Positions 1-8,581 of a stretch of 30,063 bases of DNA are shown one piece after another; positions within the stretch are counted from its first letter, which is position 1; each line of letters opens with the position of its first letter. The translations under genes were made by a program, and so were the position numbers. Source of the stretch: Pelagophyceae sp. CCMP2097 (Eukaryota; Sar; Pelagophyceae); the NCBI GenBank assembly GCA_026770575.1, contig MU657178.1, positions 75,680 through 105,742 on the forward strand. Direction: 5' to 3'. The notes under the pieces are model-generated. The model ran no database searches, was not told where the DNA came from, and saw only the letters and a list, made by a program, of their open reading frames with translations.

Positions 1-631
1 CCGGACGGAGATTCTAAACACCTTCCATCGCCCGTCGCGCCCTCCACGGGACCCCTCCGAACTGACTACCCTCGCCCACGACCGACCGACCTACCCTCGC
101 CCACTGTGACGACCTCACCGAATCCCTCTTATCCACCAGCTCCTAAGCCCGGCGACCCCTATAATATGCAAATTATTAATCAACCGATCTTTTCCAAAGA
201 ACTTCAAGTTTGAGCGGAGAAATCCCCCACAGCTTCAATTCGAATTCAAGTTGCTTGCTTTTTAAAGACCCAACCCTGGGCATGGTAAGTTGCATTCCGG
301 CTGCGCACGACTATACCCTCGACGCCATCGCACCCCATAAGGCTTCCCCAGCGGCGCGTCCAAAGAGCCAGAGTGCTTGGTCCCCATACTCGCACGAGGA
401 GGTCGCGCGGCATTACTGTCGCGAGAACGGCCTCCGCAGGCAAGTCATCCGGACATTTTTGCTCGGGTGCCTGACTTTGTCACCGCTTAGCGGGCATACC
501 CTTTTGGGCCAGCCCCACCCAGGGTGGATCTTAGGCAAGCAAGTTGCGCCGAACTTGCGGCGCGGTGCTTGGTCCCGCGCCCGCGCGCGGGCCTCCGTCG
601 CCCCTTGCTGCATTTTCCCCGCGGCGGGACC
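1..631. other. Gene-poor left edge and 5' flank of WD40 gene 1
   Basis: No open frame here shows codon structure or a recognisable domain. Positions 160-250 are locally A+T-rich (TATAATATGCAAATTATTAA near 160) with a short palindrome AATTCGAATT near 238, which could belong to a promoter of the WD40 gene starting at 632; that is only inference. Positions 511-543 hold a 33-bp sequence that recurs at 28210-28242. Confidence 0.4.
511..543. repeat. 33-bp dispersed repeat, copy 1
   Basis: AGCCCCACCCAGGGTGGATC followed by TTAGGCAAGCAAG. It matches 28210-28242 with one mismatch (TTAGG against TTAAG). The core CCACCC-A-GGGTGG is a palindrome that can form a small hairpin. The copies lie about 28 kb apart. 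This one is about 90 bp upstream of the WD40 gene start; the other is about 345 bp upstream of the SAP gene. Confidence 0.7.
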
Positions 632-1699
632 ATGCTCGACGAGGCCACGCGCCCCGCCGGACCCGCGCCGGCCCTCGAGGTGTTTGAGCTGAGCGACGTC
701 CTCGCGCGCATCCTGCGGCTGGCGGCGTCGCCAAATGCGCTCTTATTGACGAAGTTCGTCGCTGAAGAGGGCCGCGCCGTGGCGCCAGTCGTGCGCAGAC
801 TCGTCTGGAAGGACCGCATCCTAAAGGGCGCGGCAATCCTCAAGGGGCACACCCGCGGCGTCATGAGCTGCGCGTTCTCGACCGACGGCAAGCGCCTCGT
901 GACAGCGAGCTACGACAAGACGGCGCGGATCTGGGACGCCGAGACGGGCGCGCTGCTGGTGACGCTCGAGGGGCACATGAACGGCGTCGAGAGCTGCGCG
1001 TTCTCGCCCGACGCCAAGCGCATCGCGACGGCGACCAGCACAACGGCGCAGCTCTGGGACGCCGACACGGGCGCGCTGCAGGTGACGCTCGAGGGGCACA
1101 CCAGCGGCGTCTACAGCTGCGCGTTCTCGCCCGACGGCGAGCGCGTCGTTACGGCGAGCGAGGACAAGACGGCGCTGATCTGGAACGCCAAGACGGGTGA
1201 GGTGCAGACCACGCTCGAGGGGGACGATGGCATCTTCAGCTGCGCGTTCTCGCCCACCGGCGAGCGCGTTATGACGGGGAGCGGCGACGGGGTGGCGCAG
1301 CTCTGGGATGCTGAGACGGGGGCACTGCAGTTGACGCTCAAGGGGCACGACGGCATCATCTTCAGCTGCGCGTTCTCTCCCGACGACAAGTGCGTCGTGA
1401 CGGCGAGCGAGGATCGGACGGCGCGGCTCTGGGAAGTCGAGACGGGCGCGCTGCAGACGACGCTCGCGAGGCACACCGGTGGCATCTACAGCTGCGCGTT
1501 CTCGCCCGACGGCAAGCGCGTCGTGACATCGAGCGAGGACAAGACGGCGCGGGTGTGGGACGCCAAGACGGGCGCGCTGCAGACGACGATCGAGGGCCAC
1601 ACCGGCGAGATCTACGGCGGCGCGTTCTCGCCCGACGGCACGTGCGTTGTGACGGCGGGCGACGACGGGACGGCGCGGCTCTGGCACGTCGCATCCTAA
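632..1699 (+). CDS. F-box-like/WD40 seven-bladed propeller protein (copy 1, intact)
   Basis: A 355-residue protein in one uninterrupted frame. The frame opens at 524, but the ATG at 632 (GGGACCATGC context) is preferred because the intact paralog at 12883 starts at the equivalent place. Residues about 10-65 form a helical segment (VFELSDVLARILRLAAS, then RRLVWKDRI) shared by the paralogs. It resembles a degenerate F-box, suggesting a substrate receptor of an SCF-type ubiquitin ligase; this part is inference. Seven WD40 repeats of about 41 residues follow, each with a GH-type start, a SCAFSPDGKR core and a W-D/E/N/H end, enough for one closed propeller. Blade 4 lacks the usual GHT start. No introns. 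The 3' flank to about 1757 resembles the 3' flank of the remnant at 14949. The composite repeat begins about 70 bp after the stop. Confidence 0.85.
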   Translation: MLDEATRPAGPAPALEVFELSDVLARILRLAASPNALLLTKFVAEEGRAVAPVVRRLVWKDRILKGAAILKGHTRGVMSCAFSTDGKRLVTASYDKTARIWDAETGALLVTLEGHMNGVESCAFSPDAKRIATATSTTAQLWDADTGALQVTLEGHTSGVYSCAFSPDGERVVTASEDKTALIWNAKTGEVQTTLEGDDGIFSCAFSPTGERVMTGSGDGVAQLWDAETGALQLTLKGHDGIIFSCAFSPDDKCVVTASEDRTARLWEVETGALQTTLARHTGGIYSCAFSPDGKRVVTSSEDKTARVWDAKTGALQTTIEGHTGEIYGGAFSPDGTCVVTAGDDGTARLWHVAS

Positions 1700-1769
1700 T
1701 GTTTTGAAAGCTTCTGTGTCCTCGAATGGTCTTTGGGGAATCGAGGTTGGACATGACTCTCACGGGTAG

Positions 1770-2880
1770 CTCCGACTCACTTGCGAGGCCTCTTTGAAGG
1801 GCCCTATCAAGTTCCCACGCAGGGTCTCTTGCCAGAGACGCGTGTTCGGGCCCCTATGGAGTCCCTTTACTGTTACTCGCACGGGATGCCATATGGTTTG
1901 ATAGCGGTGCGAGGGCCCGTCCAAGCAACCGTTCGAGGGCTCGTCCAGGGGGCGTCGCAGAGGGGCTACAGTCGAGGGGCCGGCAGCCGAGTGACCGTCC
2001 AAGGGACCGTGAGAAACCGCCGTCAAAGCGACCGTCGCAGAGGGCCCGTCTCCGGGACCTTTCGAAAGGGAATTGTCAGAAGGAATTGTTCAAGTGACCG
2101 CCCACACGACCGTCCGAGGGACCGTCCGAGCCTCTCGAGGGGCCGTCTCAAGGCGTCATTTCGAATGGCCATCGAAAGGGGCCGTCTCGAGGGGTCGTCT
2201 CGAGGGGCCTTCTTTAGGCGCCGTTTCGAATATCCGTCTCCAGGGAGTCATTTCGAGGCACCGTCCCGAGGGGGCGTCTTAAGGAGCCGTTTCGAGTGGC
2301 TATCGAAAGGGACCGTCTCGAGGGGTCGTCTCGAGGGGCCGTCTAAAGGCACCGTCTCGAATGGCCGTCTCTAGGGGGCCGTCTCAAGGCGCCGTTTCGA
2401 ATGGCTTCGAATGGCCGTCGAAAGGGGCCGTCTCGAGGTGTCGTCTCCAGGGGCCGTCCCGAGGGGCCGTCTCGAGGAGCCGTCTCGAGAAGCTGGAATC
2501 TGGAGCTAGGAGCATCGACGGGTCGCGGGTTTGCCCGGAACCCGCGGGTCGGGTTTGCCAGGTTTGCGCGTTTTGGCCGACCCGTCGACCCGCGGGTTTG
2601 GCCGTGGCCCGAACCCGACCCGAGAAGACGGGCTTGGTCGTTCGACAAACCCGCGACCCGAGGGTGCGGCACGAATTGAAAACCCGACCCGACCCGAATA
2701 TATCGTCCCTGCTCCTGATGCGACGAGCCTTGAAGGGACTCCGCCCGAACGCTTTGCAAGGAACCGTGTGTGGCAGCTTGATAGGGTCCTGGGGCCTCGC
2801 AAGTGGCCGTCGCCTTGCAAGTGACCGCCAAAGAGGCCTTGCAGGGTCCCGTCCGTCTCGCTTTTCAAGGACCCGGGAGA
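1770..2880 (-). repeat. Composite repeat, copy 1
   Basis: Three modules seen again elsewhere. Positions 1780-2100 hold GAGGGCCCGTCC / CGAGTGACCGTCCAAGGGAC-type sequence, the reverse complement of about 19640-19970. Positions 2100-2510 are a degenerate minisatellite of units like GGGGCCGTCTCGAG. Positions 2510-2710 are a module dense in GGGTCGGGTTTG and CCCGACCCG, the reverse complement of modules near 4140, 9790, 19110 and 20040. A tail (2710-2880) carries CTTGCAAGTGACCGCCAAAG and similar. Long open frames here come from base composition and show no conserved protein. No transposase is visible, so if mobile it is non-autonomous. Confidence 0.75.
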
Positions 2881-2986
2881 GGATGGTCTCGCACCCATGA
2901 GCCCGCACGGTACGCCCAGATCGTACGAATCCCAGCATCCCACGCGGCGGCGCGTGGGGAGGTTGGCATCTCGAGAGGGCAAGCGT

Positions 2987-5900
2987 TTACTTTTTCTTTT
3001 TGGGCTTCTTGGGCTTCTTGGCCGCCGCCCTTTTCACCGCCACCGCACTCCGAGCCGCCTTGCCGCGCCATGCCGATTGCAGCCGCACCACCAGCTCGAC
3101 GAAGATGCGGAGTTCGCCTGCGCACGAGGCGCGGTCACCCGGCGGGGTCTCATTTGAAACTGAGAGGGCAATGACTGACCTGCCGCTTTTCGGCGCTGCG
3201 CCAGCAAAACGACCTCCTCGGCCGCCTCGGCGGCCGTGTCGACGTCGACCATGTCGAAGTAAGCTTGGAGGTCGTTGGTTTCGCGGATCTCTGCCTCGTA
3301 CCTAGTCGAGAGTCAGGAACGCGCGCCTTCCCGGGACCGGAAAACCCGCTTTCCCAAACGCACGTGGCCTGCAGCTGCGCGACCTCGGCCTCCTTTGCGA
3401 ACATCCTACGGCAAACCGGCTTTCCCAAACGCACGTGGCCTCGTTTGCGAACATGGTACGCCGGTGAACATGCTACGGGCGAGGGGGGGGACGCACGTAG
3501 TGTCGTAGTGGTCCACGGCGGCGCGGAGCTCCATTTCCAATTTATGGCCTTTTTTCCTTAGTCGCTCCTCCTCGTCCACCGCATTCGCGCGACTAAAGAG
3601 ACGGGGATACCGCGCCGGAGCCACTTTAGAATCTCCAGAAGCCATCACAAAAGTGCCATCACAAAAGTGCCCTATCGCAACGCCGCCACTCTGAACCGCG
3701 CCCCTCGAGACGGTCCCTCGAGACGGTCCCTCGAGATTGGCCCCTCGAGACGGCGCATGAGACCATGCCTCGAAAAAGCTCCTTGAGAAGGCCCCTTGAG
3801 AAGGCCCCTCAACAAGGCCACTCTGCCCTCGAAACGGCCCCTTCAAACGGCCCTTGGATCACTCTCGCCGGCCCCTCGAAACGTTGAAACGGCCCTTGGA
3901 GAGGACAACTCGAAACGTTTCGTGACTCCCTTCGAAGATCCGCGCAGCGGCCACCTTTCCGAGGGAGCTACTCGAAAGACGTCTGGTTTCAGAGCTGTGC
4001 CATCCAATTACAAGAGGAGGGCCCATCCGGAGGGCTTTGCAAGGGCCGCAAAGAGGCCTTGCAGGCGACTGCCTAGAGGCCGTGGCCGCCAAAGAGGCGT
4101 CTCAGGGGCCGGCTGTAAACGCCCGGTGTGACAGTGTCGACGTATTCGGGTCGGGGTTCCAATTTGTGCCGAACCCTCGCGCCGCGGGTTTGTCAAACGA
4201 CCGTCTTCTCGGGTCGGGTCACGGCCAGACGCGCGGGTATACGGAACGCTCAAACCCGAAAAGCCCGACGCGCGGGTTGAAGGGCAAACCCGAACCTGCT
4301 CCTCGCAGGAGCAGCGGCAGGTTCGGGTTTGCCCTTCAACCCGCGGGTCGGGCTCGCCGAGTTATGGCATTTTTGGCCGACCCGTATACCCGCGCGTCTG
4401 GCCGTGGCCCGAACCCGAGGCATTTTTCAAGGGCCCTCTCAAGCCCCCACGCAAGCTTCCTTGCAAGAGACCGGGCCGCCGCGGCGACTCCGAGGGCCCG
4501 TCCGAGCGACCGTCCGAGGGACCCTCCGCCACGCCGACGCTCCCTTCCCCAACGCCAAAAGACGCCGCCGCCGCGCGTCTGCTCGACTTCGAGTTGCACC
4601 TTGGCCCCGGCGGCGCTACACAGGCGAGCGTCGGGAGGCGGTTTATTGATACGGACATGGTCTCGTCGTCGAACCATCAAAACCCTCTCCGCCGCCCCCA
4701 CAAGCGCACCGGAGCGCTTCGAGGGCGGCGGCGTTGTCGAGCTGCATGGCGGCGAGGCTCGTTGCCGTGGCGGTGTCGATTTCGAACTTTGTTTTTTGGT
4801 GCAGAGTCTCGAACGTAGCCTACAAATTCATATCTACTCACGCCATTCCAAGAGGAAACAACCCGCAAAGACGCACGATCTCGTCGTTGTACGCGCCCGC
4901 CGCAACGTCGCACTCGGCGGCCTCGGCCTGCCTCGAGTGGGTTTGCCCTAGCAGTGTCACGCCTCCAAAAGACGCGCCTCCTTCGTCGCGCGCGCCTGGT
5001 CCAAGCACTGCGACAGCGCGCCCGCGTTGTGCTGCGAGACGGCCTAGCGGGACGGTGTAATCGACATTGTGGAAACTCGACTGCCGCATACACGCTGAGA
5101 GCGGCCCCGCGTGGTGAAGACGCACCGTGCGCTGCACAGTCGTCTTGAGCGTGCGGTCGAGCCTAGCGGGGAGCGGGTGTCTTCAGGTTCGCCTTCAGGC
5201 ACTTCTTCAAAGGGCAAATGCGTACGAGGCTTGGTCTTGGAGCGTCCTCGCCATCGACCGGTCGTACGTCCCACGAACGCCGTTGAGAGCCGAAACCAAA
5301 GCAAGAAAGTCGCCGCCGTGCCGCGGGCCTGGTAGGAATCGATTGACGAAAGCGGGCAGCGGTCTTCGATATCTGCCGGGCCACGGTTGCGGCCCACCGT
5401 ACTGTGGGAGAGGGCCGCACTGCCGGGCCGCGGCAGAGGCCCGCACCGCCGGCCCGCGAGAGCCCCACTTCCATGCTGCGCGGCCTCTTGCACGAGGCCT
5501 TGGTCGAGGTGGCCCGGGCGAGGCGCGAGGTACGACGTACCTTTCAACGTTGCTTCTTGAAAGCGTTGCAGCGCCGCAAACGTCTTGGGCGACTCGCGCA
5601 GGCCGCGGCACAACGAGAGGCAGGACCGTTGGAGGTAGAAGGCGGCGTCGGTTTCCGGGTCGTCGTCCGATCTGGCCTTGAGACCGTTGTCGTCGGATCT
5701 GGCCTTCAGGCCATTGTCATCAGATCTTCGAAAGTCGAAACCCTCGGGCCTTCGCGGCGGCGGCTTCACGGGCTGCAGCGGCGCCGACGCTTCCAGCGCC
5801 CAGTGCGCCTCGAGGAGCGCGTAGCCCTCTGCGTTGAGTTCCTAAGCTTGGTGTCGCGGCGCCCCTCGCGAGGCCCCAGCACATAAACCGCAACGCTTTC

Positions 5901-6137
5901 CGCTCCGTGTCCCTCTGAGTAACCGCTTCCCCGACGAGGCCGGGCCGCGCCGAGGAACGGGCGCGCCCGACGAGGCCCAGGAGGCTACCAGAGGATGTTG
6001 TTCTGGACGCTGGGACTGGCTGATAGAACAGAAGCGTTGCTCTCGAGAGGAACGTACGAAAGCAGCATAAGCCGCTCCAGCGCGTCGTCCAGCACCGCTA
6101 CGACGCGGTCGCGCTCTCCCGAGCTGAGACGGTCCAT
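2987..6137 (-). CDS. DRC10: Dynein regulatory complex subunit 10 (IQ-motif, coiled coil), 11 exons
   Basis: DRC10 (IQCD) is part of the nexin-dynein regulatory complex that links axonemal doublets and controls dynein, so a motile flagellum is implied. Inferred exons, 5' to 3': 6137-6054, 5841-5541, 5328-5226, 5162-5126, 5043-4961, 4931-4877, 4819-4710, 3592-3497, 3405-3364, 3301-3180, 3117-2987. All introns are GT-AG, phases agree throughout and the sum is 387 residues. Family landmarks: VVAVLDDALERLMLLSYV near the N-terminus, a helical DFLALVSALNGVRGTYDRSM segment, a coiled coil with RLRKKGHKLEMELRA and HYDT, then the IQ motif RLQSAWRGKAAR and a lysine-rich tail ending PKKPKKKK. These follow the order of human IQCD; the related DRC9 (IQCG) fits less well. 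Intron 7 (3593-4709) is filled with composite repeat. Intron 5 (4932-4960) is only 29 nt. Confidence 0.85.
3690..4540. repeat. Composite repeat, copy 2, inside DRC10 intron 7
   Basis: Contains the CCTCGAGACGG minisatellite (3700-3900), the GCAAAGAGGCCTTGCAGG module (4030-4120) and a pair of the GGGTCGGGTTTG modules in opposite orientation (about 4140-4305 and 4308-4435). Apart from its ends, the whole stretch lies in the 1117-nt intron 7 of the DRC10 gene. Confidence 0.75.
4271..4346. repeat. Head-to-head inverted repeat (foldback)
   Basis: The arm CGCGGGTTGAAGGGCAAACC... ending GCTCCT (4271-4303) is followed after a few bases by its near reverse complement starting AGGAGC and ending CCCTTCAACCCGCG (4308-4346). 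It is the centre of two GGGTCGGG modules in opposite orientation and could fold into a strong hairpin in DNA or in intron RNA. Confidence 0.75.
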
Positions 6138-6360
6138 GCCGCCGCGGCGCCTGCGAGCCCGCGCCGTTCGTCTCTCGCCCAAACTGGGCCGTTAGAGGGC
6201 CTTTTAATTTCGCCGGCGCGTTTGCGGGCGCCGGCGCCGGAGGTCGAGCTGCCGAGGCTTCGGACGAGAAGCTCCGAGGAGACGTTTGCAAAAGTCACTC
6301 AGCGTTGCCAGATTTGATCAAACCTTTTGAGCGCGCGCGAGTCGCGACGGGCCGCTGACG
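6138..6360. promoter_or_regulatory. Divergent intergenic region, DRC10 / KCTD-like gene
   Basis: 223 bp lie between the DRC10 start codon (minus strand, 6137) and the ATG at 6361 on the plus strand. Any promoter for both genes must overlap this stretch or lie inside the genes. No TATA box or other motif is clear. Confidence 0.4.
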
Positions 6361-6968
6361 ATGGCGCACCCATCGAACGCGGTGGCCGCCGCGCTCGAGG
6401 CCGTCCGTCAAACGACCGCGGCGCAGGTCGCCACGATCGACGCGTTCGAGCACGCTTTCGATGCTGAGATGGTAAAAACACCGGCACGTGTGAGCCATCG
6501 AAGCGCCTCTCGACGAAACCCCCTAGGCCCTGCTCGCGAGCGACCGGCAAGCGCTCAAGGACGACCGCGCGGCCTTTCTCAAAGAAACGGACGAGATGGT
6601 CGCGCGCGAAGAAGAGCTGCGGCAGCGCATGCGCGCTGCCGCGCCGCCGCCCGACGACCTCGTGAAGCTCAACATGGGCGGCGCGCCGTTCAAGATGACG
6701 CGGGCCGTGCTGACGAAGGTACTCGATGCTCTGGCGCATGTCCGGCCGCTGCGACGCGATGCTGCAGGCGGACCCCTTGGACGGTTCGATCTTCATCGAC
6801 CTTTTAAGGCGAGCGGTTCGCCATGCTCCTCGACTTTCTGCGCGGCGATCCTCCAGACGGCCCGCGTATGCAGGTAGCGATCCATTACCCGAGGCCGCGC
6901 AGGTCGCGCTGGTGCAGGAGCTAGACTACTTTGGCCTCGAGGCTGCCGTGTTCGGTGGGCGGCCGTAG
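6361..6968 (+). pseudogene. KCTD-like T1/BTB-domain gene with two frame disruptions
   Basis: KCTD-type T1/BTB domains tetramerise or pentamerise and often act as cullin-3 adaptors. Exon 1 (6361-6471, from ATG) and exon 2 (from 6527) join in phase 0 over a 55-nt GT-AG intron. They give a coiled coil (DRQALKDDRAAFLKETDEM) followed by the T1 start VKLNMGGAPFKMTRAVLTK. The domain continues as SMLWRMSGRCDAMLQADP and DGSIFID after one extra base near 6719-6722. It continues as ERFAMLLDFLRGDPPDG after another disruption near 6797-6803 (a CTTTTAAGG run). A 29-nt GT-AG intron (6874-6902) then gives VALVQELDYFGLEAAVFG and a stop at 6966. Two single-base frame breaks in a conserved domain suggest a young pseudogene or base-call errors. 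Confidence 0.7.
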
Positions 6969-6989
6969 ACCGACAGCGCGGCGTTCCAG

Positions 6990-7670
6990 CCGGGGTCAGC
7001 ACTGGGTGCTAGCCGTGCTTGTTGCGCTGTCGTGGCTGCCGGTGGGCGCGTCGTCGTGTTTGGCGGTCATGGAAACGGCGGCGGCGCCGCCGAAACTTTA
7101 GACTCAACCGAGCTGCTCGACTTGCAGACGATGACATTTACAACTGGGCCGGAAATGCTCACAGAACGATTTGGCTGTGCAGCCGTCCAGCTCGACGCAG
7201 ATCGGGTGCTGGTGGTGGGTGGAGTGGACAATGGCGTAGTTTTAAACACGACGGAGATCTTCCACCTCTCGACGCTCACGTTCATTCCCGGACCGAACAT
7301 GCAATCGGCACGACCCGGCTGCTCCGCTGTCGCACTCGACTCTCGAAGGATCCTCGTCGCGGGCAGTAACAACTCTCGACTGTCGAGCACGGAAATCCTG
7401 GTCACTATGGCCTTTGCGTCGGGGCCCGCCATGGCCACTCCACGCAACGGATGCGCGGCCGTCGCGCTAGATGAGTACCGCGTTATGGTGGCTGGTGGTG
7501 AATCAAGTCCAGGACAATCTTTGTCTACGACGGAGATACTCGACGTCAGGACCATGTCGTTCGCGCCCGGTCCGTCAATGAGCTCGGTACGCCATGGATG
7601 CACGACCGTGCCCGTCGACGCGCAGCACGTTCTTATCGTCGGTGATGCGGATGCGTGGTCCGGACGTTGA
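6990..7670 (+). CDS. Kelch-repeat beta-propeller protein A (start uncertain)
   Basis: The frame contains about four to five Kelch blades. Each has a RxGCAAV-type strand, a V-VVGG or FGG double glycine, an STEIL turn and an F--GP-M ending, for example RVLVVGGVDNG and TTEIFHLSTLTFIPGPNM. Such propellers are protein-interaction platforms. No ATG opens the frame at the conserved beginning: the residues AAGGRVVVFGG near 7032 follow a GTG, and the first in-frame ATG is 7129. Either the true start lies in an upstream exon or the 5' end is lost. It is not clearly joined to the T1 gene just upstream. Its stop lies about 20 bp from the end of a homologous gene on the other strand. Confidence 0.65.
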   Translation, partial: PGSALGASRACCAVVAAGGRVVVFGGHGNGGGAAETLDSTELLDLQTMTFTTGPEMLTERFGCAAVQLDADRVLVVGGVDNGVVLNTTEIFHLSTLTFIPGPNMQSARPGCSAVALDSRRILVAGSNNSRLSSTEILVTMAFASGPAMATPRNGCAAVALDEYRVMVAGGESSPGQSLSTTEILDVRTMSFAPGPSMSSVRHGCTTVPVDAQHVLIVGDADAWSGR

Positions 7671-7691
7671 GGATCTCCGTCGTGTTAAAAG

Positions 7692-8186
7692 TCATGAAAC
7701 TGAATCCCCACCGGCCACCAAGACACGGTGCTCGTCGAACGCGACGGCTGCGCATCCGTCGCGTGGAGTGGCCATGGCGGGCCCCGGCTCAAAGTCCATC
7801 GTGTCCAGGCTGAGGATTTCCGTGCTCGATAGTTCAGACGCGCCATCATAGCCGCCCACGACGATGATCCTGCGAGCGTCGAGTGCGACGGCAGCACAAC
7901 GGTTTCGTGTCGTGAGGATATCCGGCCCCTGCGTGAAAGTGCGCGTCGAGAGGTGGAAGATCTCCGTCGTGTTTAAAACTTCAAAATCGTCATCTAATCC
8001 ACCCACCACCAGCACCCGTTCTTCATCGATCTGGACGGCTGCACAGCCCGATCGTCCCATGAGCATCTCCGGCCCAGCTGTAAAGCCAATCGTCTGCGTG
8101 TGCTCCGTGGTATGATCCGATCCACCAAACACAATAACACGCCCTCCAGCAGAAACGGCAACACACCAAGCATGTGTTTCGTTCAT
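7692..8186 (-). CDS. Kelch-repeat beta-propeller protein B (inverted paralog)
   Basis: Starts at ATG 8186 (MNETHAWC) and ends at 7692, giving 164 residues. It aligns blade for blade with Kelch A: AGGRVIVFGG, GPEMLMGRSGCAAVQ, RVLVVGGLDD, NTTEIFHLSTRTFTQGP and GPAMATPRDGCAAVAFDEHR. It stops in the middle of a blade. Just past the stop the other reading frame still encodes NTTEILNVRT, so the next blade is cut by a frameshift near the junction of the inverted pair. Probably a truncated but possibly expressed copy. Confidence 0.6.
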   Translation of the reverse strand: MNETHAWCVAVSAGGRVIVFGGSDHTTEHTQTIGFTAGPEMLMGRSGCAAVQIDEERVLVVGGLDDDFEVLNTTEIFHLSTRTFTQGPDILTTRNRCAAVALDARRIIVVGGYDGASELSSTEILSLDTMDFEPGPAMATPRDGCAAVAFDEHRVLVAGGDSVS

Positions 8187-8581
8187 CTCCGGCCCGCCGT
8201 GTTGGTGCGACGCACGGCTCCGAAGGCGGCGGCGAGGCTGTCGGGAGAGACGCCATGCCCCGGGCCCGCCGATGATGATCGCCAATCGGCCTCTTTGGCG
8301 ACTCTAGACTTGATTTAGCCTTTCCAAACACGAGCCCGGCGCCAAAGGGTTTTGGCGGAGTTTCGGAGAAGGAATCGAAGAGCCGACTCGAAGCCCCTCG
8401 CTCCCGCGCCGCGTCGAGGCCGTCCCTCGGCTCGACCGTCGCCGAGGCCGCCGCAAACGCCGGCGCTCGGACCAAAGGCGAGTGGATTATAGTCGTCCAT
8501 TCGACGACTTGCCGTGCCGGCACCCTTCTCGGACTTTTCCGCCGCGTCAGACGTCGCCGCTCGCGCGGCCGGCGGCGTGCG
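8187..8581. other. Divergent spacer, Kelch B / Hikeshi
   Basis: 395 bp between the Kelch B start (minus) and the Hikeshi start (plus). The minus-strand frame continues open upstream of the Kelch ATG to a TTG at 8285, but there is no ATG and no recognisable domain. Promoters of both genes are expected here; no specific element is recognised. Confidence 0.35.

Noticed and set aside
821..1687. 288-residue frame antisense to WD40 gene 1 (and similar plus-strand frames opposite copies 2-6)
   Set aside because: Shadow of the WD40 coding strand caused by high GC; repeats like ERAAVDxAGVPLERR are the antisense of the blade consensus.
1781..2900. Long open frames rich in RG/SRG-type residues on both strands
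   Set aside because: They run through the GGGGCCGTCTCGAG minisatellite and modules repeated elsewhere; codons reflect the repeat unit, and no conserved protein is seen.
5044..5769. 241-residue minus-strand frame as a single protein
   Set aside because: Only its first part is DRC10 exon 2; the rest passes through introns 2 and 3 and other exons in the wrong frame.
6718..6773. 54-nt in-phase GT-AG intron in the KCTD-like gene (after LTK, GTACTC...CTGCAG)
   Set aside because: It would remove the conserved SMLWRMSGRCDAML core of the T1 domain; a single-base shift explains the sequence better, though alternative splicing cannot be excluded.
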